Shown here one piece after another: positions 46,001-55,003 of a stretch of 64,000 bases of DNA. A model generated the notes under the pieces. The model was not told the origin of the DNA. It did no database searches and worked only from the letters and a program-made list of their open reading frames with translations. The position numbers and the translations under genes were made by a program. Origin of the DNA: Pseudanabaena sp. BC1403 (GTDB lineage Bacteria; Cyanobacteriota; Cyanobacteriia; Pseudanabaenales; Pseudanabaenaceae); NCBI RefSeq assembly GCF_002914585.1, contig NZ_PDDM01000025.1:22869-86868 (forward strand). The letters run 5' to 3'. Positions within the stretch are counted from its first letter, which is position 1. Each line of letters begins with the position of its first letter.

Positions 46001-46871
46001 AACCTGCTTTTAGACTGGTTTGAACTGCTCCGACAATCCCACCTGCGGGGCCAGAGAGAATGCTGTTTTTACCTTGAAAAGAGTTTGCTTCGATGAGTCC
46101 GCCATTGGACTGCATAAACATTAGTTTTGTGGAATTATTGTCGAGATTACCAAGCTCAGCACTAACTCGATCTACATAGCGCCTGAGAATTGGCGATAGA
46201 TATGCATCGACTACGGTAGTATCACCTCGACTTATAAATTTAATTAAGGAACTAATTTCGTGAGATACCGAAACTTGTGTAAATCCAACTTGTTTTGCTA
46301 GTTCAGCCAAGCGCCGCTCATGGTCTGGATATCGATAACTATGCATTAATACGATCGCGCAAGCCCTAATCCCCAAATCATAATTTTTTTGTAATTCTCT
46401 TAAAGCCAATTCCTCATCTAACGCAATGAGAACTTCTCCATGAGCACTATAACGTTCCTCAACCTCAATCACCTGCTCATAAAGCATCTCAGGCAAAATA
46501 ATATGTCGTGCAAAAATATTCGGGCGGTTCTGATAACCAATCCGTAAAGCATCCCGAAATCCTTTCGTAATTAATAAAACTGTGCGATCGCCTTTTCGTT
46601 CTAAAAGTGCATTTGTCGCCACAGTTGTTCCCATCTTGATTGCCGCAATTTCAGCTACAGGGATCGGCTCAGACTGCGCAAGCCCAAGAATATCTCTAAT
46701 CCCCTGAATCGGAGCATCTACATAGCGATCGGGATTTTCAGAAAGCAACTTATGCAAGACAATCTGACCAGCAGGATTCTGCGCGACAATATCGGTAAAT
46801 GTGCCCCCGCGATCGATCCAGAATTGCCATTTATTGTTGTCTTGGATCACTTCTACTGAACTATCACTCAT
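43098..46871 (-). CDS. fused hydantoinase/5-oxoprolinase (HyuA-HyuB)
   Basis: The start is set at ATG 46871 (MSDSSVEV); the frame extends six codons to a TTG. The length is about 1257 residues, normal for the eukaryote-like fused 5-oxoprolinase that opens 5-oxoproline with ATP. HyuA half: [50 protein letters not shown]. HyuB half: [45 protein letters not shown]. Three low-complexity insertions interrupt it in frame: [10 protein letters not shown] (about residue 617), a two-unit EEFLQV-EEGILQV repeat in the linker (about 699-735) and [10 protein letters not shown] (about 972-984). It could also be a hydantoinase. Confidence 0.9.
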   Translation of the reverse strand: MSDSSVEVIQDNNKWQFWIDRGGTFTDIVAQNPAGQIVLHKLLSENPDRYVDAPIQGIRDILGLAQSEPIPVAEIAAIKMGTTVATNALLERKGDRTVLLITKGFRDALRIGYQNRPNIFARHIILPEMLYEQVIEVEERYSAHGEVLIALDEELALRELQKNYDLGIRACAIVLMHSYRYPDHERRLAELAKQVGFTQVSVSHEISSLIKFISRGDTTVVDAYLSPILRRYVDRVSAELGNLDNNSTKLMFMQSNGGLIEANSFQGKNSILSGPAGGIVGAVQTSLKAGFDKIISFDMGGTSTDVAHYAGSYERSLSTEVAGVRLSTPMMAIHTVAAGGGSLLFFDGARYRVGPESAGAFPGPACYRNGGALAVTDCNVMLGKLHPDFFPKVFGKNGDLPLEREIVIQKFTELAQSIGQATGQEVLPEAVAQGFLEIAVEKMAMAIKKISVQRGYDVTEYVLCCFGGAGGQHACAIADVLGMTQVFIHPYAGVLSAYGIGLADVRTIRDRSVESELSLELLAELEMIALDLSEDAKNEILHGNSEEGLQIETALRLRYAGTDSSLTIAIADPLSFYSQEILDFLQTSFAALHKERYGFVFSDKALIVEAIAVEAILSRKKEKGKRKKEHVRVGRGQAIASARVYMGGQWLETPIYRREDLRVGDRIVGAALIIDATGTNAIEPNWEAELTDDDCLILRRTPLAPLERGGEEFLQVSFSRRGEEGILQVPLPKGDSGGSPDPIKLEIFNNLFQSIAEQMGFTLQNTSASVNIRERLDFSCAIFDREGELVANAPHIPVHLGSMGESVKALIRDRGDRIFLGDVFATNNPYNGGTHLPDITVITPVFIGDSEKPTFYVASRGHHADIGGITPGSMPSNSTSIEEEGILFDNFQLVESGRFCEAETLALLTASQYPARNPVQNIADLQAQIAANACGAKELQRMVAHYGVATAQSYMGHVRNNAELAIRKAIASLGKEKGKGKKEKYEQKFVYPIDNGSQIVVSVSLNAEDRTAKIDFTGTSAQLPNNFNAPLAVCKAVVLYVFRTLVDDEIPLNAGCLVPLEIIVPEGSMLNPIYPAAVVAGNVETSQAIANALYGALGVMAASQGTMNNFTFGSDRYQYYETICGGSGAGIDFDGTDAIQTHMTNSRLTDPEILEWRFPVLLEEFAIRANSGGNGRHQGGNGVTRRIKFLEPMTAAILSSSRVIPPFGLNGGESAATGHNYVIRNNGEITDLPSTATVQMEVGDTFVIETPGGGGYG
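43920..43957. repeat. (CCTTTTT)-type repeat inside the oxoprolinase gene, HyuB part
   Basis: A T/C run with about 7-base period encodes [10 protein letters not shown] on the minus strand and is in frame. Confidence 0.8.
44667..44775. repeat. C/G-run inverted repeat inserted in the oxoprolinase linker
   Basis: Repeated units CCCTTGGGAAGGGGG, ACTTGAAGAA and CCCCCCTTTCAAGGGGGG followed by CTAGGGGGG form an imperfect inverted and tandem repeat. It is like intergenic repeats known from several cyanobacteria, but here it is translated in frame between the HyuA and HyuB domains. Confidence 0.8.
44987..45020. repeat. (CCTTTTT)4 heptamer repeat inside the oxoprolinase gene, HyuA part
   Basis: Four near-perfect CCTTTTT units, in frame, encode the [10 protein letters not shown] insertion on the minus strand. 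Confidence 0.85.
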
Positions 46872-46896
46872 TTTAATCTCAACATTCAAGTCTCAT

Positions 46897-47045
46897 CACT
46901 GACGTTACGTGGAAGTTTCTAAAGTAGGGGCGGGTTTTGCATATAGCTCTTGCTTCAGCACAGAATTATCAACTAAACCCACCCCTACCGTATACACGAT
47001 AGCCTGAGGGATAAGGGATGATGATTCTATCCACGTAACATCAGT
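46897..47045. repeat. MITE-like inverted repeat element, family C
   Basis: Outer repeats ACTGACGTTACGTGGA and TCCACGTAACATCAGT (one mismatch) enclose a second inverted repeat GTAGGGGCGGGTTT / AAACCCACCCCTAC (one mismatch). It lies upstream of the oxoprolinase gene and downstream of the esterase gene. There is only one copy in the window. Confidence 0.55.
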
Positions 47046-47077
47046 CATCAGTATTTATAGCATTTCACAGAAATTCT

Positions 47078-47953
47078 CTACATGGTTTTATAAAATTGCT
47101 TGAGTACTAATCCCAAACGATAAGACCATGCTCTCTCATCATGACCGCCCTTCTTATCCTCATATTTAAACAGATCCTTACCAAGTTCATAGCCATATTG
47201 TCTCTCTAAAAGCTCAGACATCCTACGTCCCCATCTGGCAGCCTGTTGCTCAATCACAAAATTGTGGAAACCCTCTGACCGTTTGCATCCCCAGTCAATC
47301 CACAAATTAGGACGAAATTGGTTGTCTTGATGCAGATATTTACCCACAGTTTGCAGTAAAGGAGAACCAGGCAAGTTAAAAACCCCACCCGCCCAAAATG
47401 ATGGAGAGAGCGCGGCAATATTGCCAAAAAGATGGCAATTTAAACATCCCGTATAGAAAGCAGCTAAGCCACCATGAGATGAACCAAGAATAGTAGTAGA
47501 CTTGCGATCGCTTATGGTCTTGTAATTAGTGTCGATAAAAGCTTTCAAACGCACCATATAATTAGAATATTCTGGCAGCCCGCCACCTTCCTTTTTGAAA
47601 GGAGTTGTGAACTCTTCAACATGAAGATATTCGTAAGAACGATTGAGTGGATGGACAGCTACAATAATTACAGGCTGAATTTCTTGTTGTTGGTATAAAT
47701 TGCTGATGACAATTGGTACTTCCCATGAATAAGGACTCAATCCGCCAGCCCAGAAAGTAGTATTACCATCATTCATATAAACTACTGGGTAGCGATTATG
47801 ATTGCCATAGGAGCGAGGCAGAAAAATATGTACTTTACGGGGCTGATCGCCTCGTTCTAACTGCAAAGCATCATAGGTATGAAAGTAGCCACTCTCATCT
47901 CCTTCGTCATGATAGTAAGCTCTCTGTCCGCCAAGATTAAATTCATTAGCCAT
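47078..47953 (-). CDS. alpha/beta-hydrolase, esterase (EstD/enterochelin-esterase type)
   Basis: The 291-residue cytosolic protein resembles the putative-esterase family. HIFLPRSYGNHNRYPVVYMNDG is the strand before the oxyanion region, and the nucleophile Ser is in TTILGSSHGGLAAFYTG. LSPSFWAGGVF follows; the catalytic Asp and His probably lie in the last 80 residues (WIDWGCK, KGGHDERAWSYRL). The substrate is not known; relatives hydrolyse siderophore esters, acyl-CoA or polysaccharide esters. A family A element lies just upstream. Confidence 0.85.
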   Translation of the reverse strand: MANEFNLGGQRAYYHDEGDESGYFHTYDALQLERGDQPRKVHIFLPRSYGNHNRYPVVYMNDGNTTFWAGGLSPYSWEVPIVISNLYQQQEIQPVIIVAVHPLNRSYEYLHVEEFTTPFKKEGGGLPEYSNYMVRLKAFIDTNYKTISDRKSTTILGSSHGGLAAFYTGCLNCHLFGNIAALSPSFWAGGVFNLPGSPLLQTVGKYLHQDNQFRPNLWIDWGCKRSEGFHNFVIEQQAARWGRRMSELLERQYGYELGKDLFKYEDKKGGHDERAWSYRLGLVLKQFYKTM

Positions 47954-47973
47954 ATGTAGATACTAAGCAGGGC

Positions 47974-48080
47974 TAATACCAAAACACAAAAAGGCGTAGC
48001 CATTTTGTGTTTTTAAAACCCTTACTGGGTTTGGTTTTTAATTCACGAAAGTGTTGCCACACTTTTGTGAATTGGTATAA
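47974..48080 (+). repeat. 107-bp MITE-like element, family A copy 4
   Basis: Starts TAATACCAA, ends TTGGTATAA, with the same three blocks as the other copies; 20 bases upstream of the esterase start codon. Confidence 0.85.
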
Positions 48081-48175
48081 GGGATTTTACCACAAAGCAC
48101 TTTTTCATAAACTTGACGAATTGCTTCAATGACTAGTACTGTGGTTCATCCAATTGAATGAGATGTCAGCAGCAT

Positions 48176-48790
48176 CTAAAAAAACTTGCGAGGAGTTAAT
48201 TCAATCTCTGATCGCCCAATCTTAACGTCAAACTGTCCAAAAAAATCATTGCCTAGCAATCCAATATCTGCCTTTTCAGCAATTACAACAGGCATTACTT
48301 GCATCTTGTGTGAACCTATCTCAATAGACTTTACTTCGCCAACAGGAAATCTGACATTACTACCATCCGCAATATTAAAATCAGCATAGTTGTATGACAC
48401 GACGCTTAGCGATTTCGCCATTTCAGCAGTGATTAATGTATGACTTGCACCAGTATCAAAAATCATCTCATATGTATGATTCCCGTTAAAAACCACGTCT
48501 ACAGTTGGTATTTTATTTCTGAATCTCTTGATCCGAATTTTAATCGTTCCATTTGGATCAGACTTAACTTCAGATGCTTGAGGAGGTTGAGTAATTGGTT
48601 TAATAGCATCGCTACTTCCACATAACTTACTTAAATCAATCCGTCTTCCACTTGAGTTAATCATAAAACAGTCAGAAGAATCTTGAGCGATCGCATTTGG
48701 ACTATCATTTGCCCAATTCACCGCAAATATCCCTATGGCAATGATGGAGCTTGATAATATGGTATTGATTATGATCTGGAATGATTTCAT
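48176..48790 (-). CDS. retropepsin-like aspartic protease, exported
   Basis: The start at ATG 48790 (MKSFQIIINTILSSSIIAIG) gives a signal peptide or anchor; the frame extends 15 codons further. The protease domain covers the C-terminal 120 residues: VDVVFNGNHTYEMIFDTGASHTLI with the single catalytic Asp in DTGAS, then VKSIEIGSHKMQVMPVVIAE and IGLLGNDFFGQFDVKI. As a single-lobe enzyme it would act as a dimer. The N-terminal part contains two Cys and a Gln/Pro-rich linker. The biological substrate is unknown. Confidence 0.8.
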   Translation of the reverse strand: MKSFQIIINTILSSSIIAIGIFAVNWANDSPNAIAQDSSDCFMINSSGRRIDLSKLCGSSDAIKPITQPPQASEVKSDPNGTIKIRIKRFRNKIPTVDVVFNGNHTYEMIFDTGASHTLITAEMAKSLSVVSYNYADFNIADGSNVRFPVGEVKSIEIGSHKMQVMPVVIAEKADIGLLGNDFFGQFDVKIGRSEIELTPRKFF

Positions 48791-48910
48791 ACATACTCTA
48801 TTTAGTCTAAATTTCGGTATTGTAGCACTTGCCATTATTTAGCTATGCAAATAGGTCTATGGAACTTAGATACCTCCTCTCTCTTCACTAAAAGGATAGG
48901 TGTTCTTAAA

Positions 48911-48960
48911 GCCAATAGATTGGTGGTGCGCGGCAAGCCGCGCACCACCAATCTATTGGC
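48911..48960 (-). terminator. sppA terminator palindrome
   Basis: Perfect 24-base arms (core TTGGTGGTGCGCGGC, loop AA) end at the first base of the sppA stop codon. Confidence 0.8.
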
Positions 48961-49760
48961 TATTGCCACATCCAGAGAGGCATTCCACTGGTTTCTGCTT
49001 CAAACTGGAGGCGCGCGATCGCATTCTCTGATCCTCCAGGCAAAAATTTGCTCACAAAAGATTTAGGAGGCTTAATCGTGAAGACTTTAGTGGTTTTAGG
49101 GTCAAGTCCCACAAGTTCGGCAGCATAGCACCTTGCATCTTCCTCAGTGCCAATGCGATCGACTAAACCAAGTTCAACAGCTTGTTCGCCTGTAAAGACT
49201 CTGCCATCGGCAAACGATCGCACTGTTGCGGGGCTGAGTTTACGACCTTCGGCAACGGTTTCGACGAATTGGTTGTAGCTGCTGTCGATTAATGATTGCA
49301 GAATCACTCTTTCTTCGGGAGTTATTTCGCGATCGAAGGAGAGAATATCTTTGTAAGCGCCAGATTTGATCACTTTAAAAGAGACCCCAATTTTGTCGAG
49401 TAACTTTTCGATATTATTACCGCGCAAAATTACGCCGATGCTGCCTGTAATTGTGCCAGCATTGGAGATTATGTAGTCTGCACCAACGCCGATATATACG
49501 CCACCACTGGCGGAAATATTGCCGAAACTAGCGACGACTTTTACTTTTTCTCGTAGTCTCTTGAGTGCAGCGTAAATTTCTTGAGAGTCGCCAACGGTTC
49601 CCCCAGGGCTATCGATGCGAAGTAGTAGGGCGGGAAATTTTTGCTCTTCCACAAACTCAAGGGCTTCAAGTACGCGAGTCCTTGTGCCTGACCCGATCGC
49701 TCCTGTGATTTCAATACGCGCGATTTTTTTGCGAAATTTACGTTTTAAAAAGCCGAACAT
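48960..49760 (-). CDS. sppA: signal peptide peptidase, S49 family
   Basis: SppA degrades cleaved signal peptides; cyanobacterial members are linked to light and membrane stress. The 266-residue single-domain form shows ALLLRIDSPGGTVGDSQEIY, the catalytic Ser in GNISASGGVYIG and the Lys in VIKSGAYKDILSF, plus AGTITGSIGVI. There is no clear N-terminal membrane anchor, only a basic start (MFGFLKRKFRKK), so it may sit peripherally on the membrane. The gene is monocistronic with a strong palindrome at its end. Confidence 0.9.
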   Translation of the reverse strand: MFGFLKRKFRKKIARIEITGAIGSGTRTRVLEALEFVEEQKFPALLLRIDSPGGTVGDSQEIYAALKRLREKVKVVASFGNISASGGVYIGVGADYIISNAGTITGSIGVILRGNNIEKLLDKIGVSFKVIKSGAYKDILSFDREITPEERVILQSLIDSSYNQFVETVAEGRKLSPATVRSFADGRVFTGEQAVELGLVDRIGTEEDARCYAAELVGLDPKTTKVFTIKPPKSFVSKFLPGGSENAIARLQFEAETSGMPLWMWQ

Positions 49761-49990
49761 TAAATTATTAGTTTAGGTTTAAATTGACTGTTACCATACT
49801 AGCTCTTACTACAAATGATTGTCTGCACTGGATTTCCGCCGCCATAAAGTAGCTTAAGCTACAAAAAAATATTGTTATCTCTTGATTAAGACTCTATTTT
49901 TTGGTTCTGAGAATTGCTAAAAACCAACGATCAAAAGCTGTATCCTGAGTATATTCAAGCTAAACATTTCGCAATATATTTAAACCCCAA

Positions 49991-51370
49991 ATGCACGAGA
50001 CGGACTTTCGTAGCAGCCTTCAGACAGAGGGCGATCGCCGCAGACTCAAAACGATCATTGTGATGGCAATTGTCTATGGATTGACGATTGGTTTACATTT
50101 TGCCCCTTGGAGTCGATGGGTGCTGTTAGGGTTATTCAGTATTCAGGCTTTGCGGCTAATATTTGCGCCGCCATTACCTCCGATCATGCCAGAATCTAAA
50201 TTCAACAATGGCGTAGAAGTAGATTCAGAGCAAACATCTTCACAAGATTTACCATTTTTCTCATTGTTAGCATCGGCAAAAAATGAAGAAGCTGTAATTG
50301 GCAATTTAGTTAAAAATTTGTGCCAAATCAACTACCCTAGCGATCGCTTCGAGGTCTGGATCGTTGATGACAATAGCAGCGATCGCACTTCTGAAGTGCT
50401 TGACTTGCTAAAACAAAAATATCCCCAATTAAAGACTCTGCGACGTGGGGATGATGCTCAAGGCGGTAAGTCTGGAGCATTAAATCAAGTTCTAGCTTTA
50501 ACAAAGGGCGATATCATTGGCGTATTTGATGCCGATGCTCAAGTACCTGCTGATGTTTTGCGATCGCTAGTCCCAATATTCCAAAATCAAAAAATTGGTG
50601 CGGTGCAGCTACGCAAGGCGATCGCCAATGCCTCAGAGAACTGGTGGACAGCAGGACAGTCTGCTGAAATGGCTCTTGATTGGTGTTTGCAGGATTTACG
50701 GATTCGGGTTGGGGGCGTGGGGGAATTGCGCGGCAATGGTCAATTTGTACGCCTTGCAGCTCTTAAAGATTGTGGTGGCTGGAACGAACAAACTATTACT
50801 GATGATCTTGATCTCACTATTCGTCTGCATTTGTGTCAATGGGATATTGCCTGTCTGAATTCTCCTGCTGTACAAGAAGAAGGTGTAGTTACAGCAAAAC
50901 AACTATGGCATCAGCGCAATCGCTGGGCAGAGGGAGGTTTTCAGCGCTATCTTGACTATTGGAATCTGCTACTAAGTGGGAAAATGGGATTTCTCAAAAC
51001 CTTTGATGCTTCCCTGTTTTATATCAATCAATATTTGTTGACAGTCGCCTTTATTCCCGACACGATCGCGGCAATTGTGTTGAGACATAACCCAATGCTT
51101 CCTGCGATCGCGGGCTTTTCTCTTGCATTAAGCTCCGTAACAATGGCTTTCGGACTTAGACGTTCCTACCAAATGTCATGGAGATCGGCTATTTGGCAAA
51201 CAACTACAGGCATGATTTATATGTTGCATTGGATTCCTGTAATTGCCAGCGTAACGCTGAGAATGTGCATTCTGCCAAAGCGCTTAAAATGGGTGAAAAC
51301 CCTGCATCAAGGCGGTGGTGACAATATACTAGAAGATGTAGATCTCCAAGAGATAGAAAACCATGCATGA
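49991..51370 (+). CDS. processive-type GT2 glycosyltransferase, membrane-bound
   Basis: The 459-residue protein has two N-terminal membrane segments (about 22-55), a GT-A domain and three or four C-terminal helices. The GT2 motifs are FFSLLASAKNEEAVIGNLV, VWIVDDNSSDRTSEVL, GVFDADAQVP (DxD), ELRGNGQFVRLAAL, TITDDLDLTIRL (TDD) and WHQRNRWAEGG (QxxRW), the set seen in cellulose/hyaluronan/poly-GlcNAc synthases. It therefore probably makes a polymer. Its last 8 bases overlap the start of the flavin oxidoreductase gene. Confidence 0.9.
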   Translation: MHETDFRSSLQTEGDRRRLKTIIVMAIVYGLTIGLHFAPWSRWVLLGLFSIQALRLIFAPPLPPIMPESKFNNGVEVDSEQTSSQDLPFFSLLASAKNEEAVIGNLVKNLCQINYPSDRFEVWIVDDNSSDRTSEVLDLLKQKYPQLKTLRRGDDAQGGKSGALNQVLALTKGDIIGVFDADAQVPADVLRSLVPIFQNQKIGAVQLRKAIANASENWWTAGQSAEMALDWCLQDLRIRVGGVGELRGNGQFVRLAALKDCGGWNEQTITDDLDLTIRLHLCQWDIACLNSPAVQEEGVVTAKQLWHQRNRWAEGGFQRYLDYWNLLLSGKMGFLKTFDASLFYINQYLLTVAFIPDTIAAIVLRHNPMLPAIAGFSLALSSVTMAFGLRRSYQMSWRSAIWQTTTGMIYMLHWIPVIASVTLRMCILPKRLKWVKTLHQGGGDNILEDVDLQEIENHA

Positions 51371-52541
51371 TTGGATTGTAATTGGTGGCGGCATCACTGG
51401 TATATCGTTGAGCTATGAATTACAAAAAGCAGGCTTTTCGGTATTGCTGATCGAGCAGCATCAACAACTTCAGGGAGGTAGCAGTCTTGGCTATGGCGGC
51501 ATCTCATACTGGGCTGGCTCAACTCCAGTCACTCAGCAACTTTGTCGTGAGGGAATTGCTCGACAAAGAGAACTATCTAATGAGTTGGGGATGGATACTG
51601 AGTTTCGTGAGATTGATTTACTATTGACGCTTGAACCAGATGCAGATCCCAAAGAGATTCTCGCGCAATATAACAATTGTTGGATCGCACCGACTTTGCT
51701 CAATGCTCAAGAAGCTTGCGATCGCGAACCTCAGTTAAACCCTAAAGGCATCGGTGGCGCTCTGTTATTTCCTCACGGTCATATTAATCTCGATAGTTTT
51801 GTATCTGCCCATAGACAAGCACTCCAAAAGTTAGGTGGTGAAATCATCTATGCAAAAGTTGATAGATTGCTAATTGAAGGTGATCGCTTATTAGGTGTGC
51901 TTACAGAGCAGGGAGAGTTTCGCAGTAGTCAAGTTGTTGTTTGTGCGGGAGCTATGTCACGCTCTCTACTTAAAGCATCTGGCATTCGATCTAGAATCTA
52001 TTACACCCATGCCGAAGCTATCGATACAGAACCCGTTGATCTAGAATTGCGATCGATGGTGATGCCTGCTGATACTAAACGCTACCAGTTAGAAGGAGCA
52101 ACAACAAATATTGACCAAGACTCAATTTGGGATATCGCGGGACATGAATTGTTGCCCCCTTCAGTGGATGCAGGGGCAATTCAATTTTGCGATCGCCGTA
52201 TCAGATTTGGTCAACTCAGCCGTGTTTTGACTGATCCGTATGCTGCGATCGATCCCATTCAAAGTGAAGCAGCTATTCGAGAACAGGTGAGTAAAATCCT
52301 GCCAAAAATTGGTGAGTTAAAAGGGAAATGGCGAAATTGTCTGGTCTCTTTTAGTAGTGATAATTTACCTCTAGTTGGTTCATTAAAAGAATACGAAAAC
52401 CTATATCTATTCTCAGGATTTACCAGCCCAACTGTCTATGTCCCAGCTTTATCTAGAAGGTTTGCTACTTATGCAAAAGGCAATCCTGACGATATCATTC
52501 CTTTACTCTCTCCTCAAAGATTTTTATCCTATGGAGAATAA
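51363..52541 (+). CDS. FAD-dependent oxidoreductase (DAO family)
   Basis: The 392-residue protein resembles glycine/D-amino-acid oxidases. The ADP-binding motif is WIVIGGGITGISLSYELQKAGFSVLLIEQ; SSLGYGGISYWAG is the substrate-side loop; VVVCAGAMSRSLLKASGI and SSDNLPLVGSLKEYENLYLFSGF complete the FAD fold. The amine substrate is not deducible. Its ATG lies 8 bases inside the GT2 gene, so the two are translationally coupled even though the functions look unrelated. Confidence 0.88.
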   Translation: MHDWIVIGGGITGISLSYELQKAGFSVLLIEQHQQLQGGSSLGYGGISYWAGSTPVTQQLCREGIARQRELSNELGMDTEFREIDLLLTLEPDADPKEILAQYNNCWIAPTLLNAQEACDREPQLNPKGIGGALLFPHGHINLDSFVSAHRQALQKLGGEIIYAKVDRLLIEGDRLLGVLTEQGEFRSSQVVVCAGAMSRSLLKASGIRSRIYYTHAEAIDTEPVDLELRSMVMPADTKRYQLEGATTNIDQDSIWDIAGHELLPPSVDAGAIQFCDRRIRFGQLSRVLTDPYAAIDPIQSEAAIREQVSKILPKIGELKGKWRNCLVSFSSDNLPLVGSLKEYENLYLFSGFTSPTVYVPALSRRFATYAKGNPDDIIPLLSPQRFLSYGE

Positions 52542-52644
52542 AGATAGCATTTGATAATTCAATCCAGAAACTGATTGCTAGAGTTGTTTGTCGTAGCGAT
52601 CATGAAATTGATCTAGCTCCACAAATGGCTTAGAGCATGTTTGA

Positions 52645-53169
52645 GAAGTCTCCATTGCCCCAGATGTTCGCCTGAATGCTCTAGAGCACTTGCTTCATCG
52701 TAGTGGAGCCAGAATTGCAGAGCTTTTGGCCTTAAATCTGGAGGATGTTGATTTAATCCATCACAAGTTTCAGGTCATTGGTAAAGGTAATAAACAACGA
52801 TGGTGTTTTTATAGTAATGATGCAGGGGCTGTTCTGGACAAATATCTCAGGTATTATCGCCATGATAGTTGTCCTGCTTTGTTTACGGCTCAACATCCTT
52901 TTACTGGGCTAGTATCCCGTTTGAACTACCTCACCATATATACCTATTGGCTTAATTGCATTCAAAAAGAACCCTTATTGCAAGGTGTTCGGATTCACGA
53001 TTTTCGTCATACTTTCGCGACCGAACGGGTTGGTTTAATGGGTATCGAAGAGTTGCGAGCGCTCTTGGGAAATCAAAATATCCAAACTACTTTACGCTAT
53101 CAAAAAGTTACTTCTGAGCAAGCAGAAGTTGTTGCACAAACTGCTTTTTCGTTGCTACAAGTTCGCTAG
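52645..53169 (+). pseudogene. tyrosine recombinase/integrase C-terminal remnant
   Basis: The frame is open from 52645, just after a TGA at 52642. It encodes about 174 residues of a Xer-like catalytic domain; the N-terminal core-binding domain is missing. PDVRLNALEHLLHRSGARIA carries catalytic Arg I, IGKGNKQR the Lys, and IHDFRHTFATERV the H-x-x-R box. In LLGNQNIQTTLRYQK the usual His after LLG is Asn, while the Tyr remains. Missing half, lost His and no start codon point to a decayed gene. It sits at the left border of the polysaccharide cluster. Confidence 0.75.
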
Positions 53170-53221
53170 TAGTGAAGCATAATTTGCTAGCTTATTTGTT
53201 TGCTTTTTAGCTTTAGTTTAA

Positions 53222-53289
53222 TTTACATAGACAGAGTAATAGATATAGCAAAGCTTGCATTGCTATATCTATTACTCTGTCTATGTAAA
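53222..53289. repeat. perfect 30-bp-arm palindrome after the integrase remnant
   Basis: Perfect complementary arms 53222-53251 and 53260-53289 (core GACAGAGTAATAGATATAGC), loop of 8 bases. It is one of the longest perfect inverted repeats in the window. Confidence 0.8.
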
Positions 53290-53395
53290 CTGAGGGTTGA
53301 TTCCAGATCGGCTGTAAAACGGTTCATACGCCTTTCTCAAATCAATCGCTGAAAGTATTGCTATATATTGCTTTTAAGCCTGTCATGATACAGTT

Positions 53396-53596
53396 TTACA
53401 CAAATCGTTGCCATACCCGTACCTCAATCCCGGAGCCTTCTTTAATCCGATTAAATTTTTATCCTGTACTTAGGTGCTGGATAGTCAAAACGGGATCAAC
53501 GTATTTGTTTATTTCTGGGAATTGCTCAGCTAATGCGGGATAAATTCTGAAATGTCTATTTCACGCTGATCGACTAGGTGCAAATACGTCTATCAT
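53396..53596 (-). pseudogene. possible degenerate coding stretch, unidentified
   Basis: On the minus strand one frame reads RIYPALAEQFPEINKYVDPV, then LTIQHLSTG, a stop, and KFNRIKEGSGIEVRVWQRFV before another stop. The text looks protein-like but is broken by three stops and a probable frameshift, and I cannot name the family. It occupies part of the 658-base gap 53170-53827; the rest of that gap shows nothing clear apart from the palindrome. Confidence 0.3.
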
Positions 53597-53827
53597 GAAT
53601 TTTATTTACCAGTGCCTTGAAGTCATGATTGAAAATGATCTGGAAGGTATTTGTAAATTCAAATATTAATTTGACTAAACCCATTGCTGTGTAAGTGTTT
53701 GGACTAAATTTTCAGTAAATTGCTAGTTAATGCTTATAGCCTTTATTGATAGGGCTAATCAGCAGCTTAACAATTATTATGTTCTAGGCAAGAAATCAAA
53801 TCTACATCTAAATCCAAAAGAGTTCTA

Positions 53828-54760
53828 ATGAAAATATTAATTACAGGAGGAGCAGGTTATATTGGCTCAACTCTTGTCCCTACCCTACTAGCAAATAGCC
53901 ACGAAGTTACTGTATTAGATAACTTTATGTTTCGCCAAAACAGCCTAACTGACTGCTGTCAATATGAAGGCTTTCAAGTTGTGCGTGGTGACTGTCGTGA
54001 TGAGAGAGTTATTAAAGATCTCCTAAAGGATGCTGATATAATTATTCCCCTAGCCGCTCTTGTGGGTGCCCCTCTTTGCAAAAATGATGAGATTGGTACA
54101 AAAACGACCAACTTTGATGCTGTAAAAATGATTTGCCATTTAGCTAGTAAAGATCAAAGAATTCTCATGCCCATCACTAACAGTGGTTACGGCATTGGTG
54201 AGTCTGGCAAATTATGTACTGAAGAAACACCATTACGACCTATTTCTCTTTATGGCGTGACTAAGGTAGAAGCAGAAAAAGTTGTATTAGAACGAGAAAA
54301 TAGTCTTACTTTCAGACTAGCAACAGTTTTTGGAATGTCGCCGCGTATGAGGACTGACCTACTCGTTAACGATTTTGTCTATCGAGCTGTTCACGACAGG
54401 GCTGTACTGATTTTTGAAGGTCATTTCAAACGTAATTATATTCATATACGCGATGTAGCCAATGTGTTTTTACATGGCATTAATAATTTTGAACAAATGC
54501 GTGGTCAACCCTATAACGTGGGACTAGATGATGCCAATCTATCTAAGCTAGAACTCTGTGCTGAAATCAAAAAACATTTACCCGCTTTTGTTTATTTAGA
54601 AGCGCCAATTGGCGAAGATCCAGATAAAAGAGACTATATAGTTTCTAATATAAGGATCTTAAGTACAGGATTCAAAACAGAATGGTCTCTAAGCCGAGGA
54701 ATCAAAGAACTAATCAAGGGCTATACAATCTTGCGCAACAGCATCTACTCTAACGTCTAG
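53828..54760 (+). CDS. NAD-dependent epimerase/dehydratase (extended SDR)
   Basis: The 310-residue Rossmann enzyme begins KILITGGAGYIGSTLVPTLL (GxxGxxG). It has ADIIIPLAALVGAP, the catalytic ITNSGYGIGESG segment and YGVTKVEAEKVV with the Y-x3-K pair. RNYIHIRDVANVFLHGI is the substrate-side motif of nucleotide-sugar epimerases. It probably converts a nucleotide-activated sugar for the glycan made by this cluster; the exact sugar is unknown. It is the first gene of the rightward cluster and the coding DNA here turns AT-rich with few HIP1 sites. Confidence 0.85.
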   Translation: MKILITGGAGYIGSTLVPTLLANSHEVTVLDNFMFRQNSLTDCCQYEGFQVVRGDCRDERVIKDLLKDADIIIPLAALVGAPLCKNDEIGTKTTNFDAVKMICHLASKDQRILMPITNSGYGIGESGKLCTEETPLRPISLYGVTKVEAEKVVLERENSLTFRLATVFGMSPRMRTDLLVNDFVYRAVHDRAVLIFEGHFKRNYIHIRDVANVFLHGINNFEQMRGQPYNVGLDDANLSKLELCAEIKKHLPAFVYLEAPIGEDPDKRDYIVSNIRILSTGFKTEWSLSRGIKELIKGYTILRNSIYSNV

Positions 54761-54822
54761 CTGATAAACAGAATTGTGTTATCACTCTTAAGTTTTAAGG
54801 AGAATTGGTGATTAATTTCCTT

Positions 54823-54930
54823 TTATAGCAATTCACAAAAGTGTGACTACACTTTTTGTAAATTAAAAGCTAAATTTAGTAAGGGTTTTTAAAATTAAAA
54901 ATGTCTCCGTCATTTTTAATTTTGGTATTG
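54823..54930 (-). repeat. MITE-like element, family A copy 5, diverged
   Basis: The right part of the family layout is recognisable in opposite orientation: AATTCACAAAAGTGTGACTA with ACACTTTTTGTAAATT, then AGTAAGGGTTTTTAAAA, then AAAAATGTCTCCGTCATTTTT and TTGGTATTG. It is 108 bases, with more changes than the other four copies. It lies between the epimerase gene and hddA inside the cluster. Confidence 0.7.
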
Positions 54931-55003
54931 TTTAGTATGTTGTCTATTTACTTCATTGAGATAGAAAGTACTCAACTAAAAAAATAAGCGGACTAATAAA
55001 TTT

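Noticed and set aside
53358..53543. 61-codon plus-strand frame after the integrase remnant
   Set aside because: It is low in protein character, and the opposite strand shows better, though broken, protein-like text.
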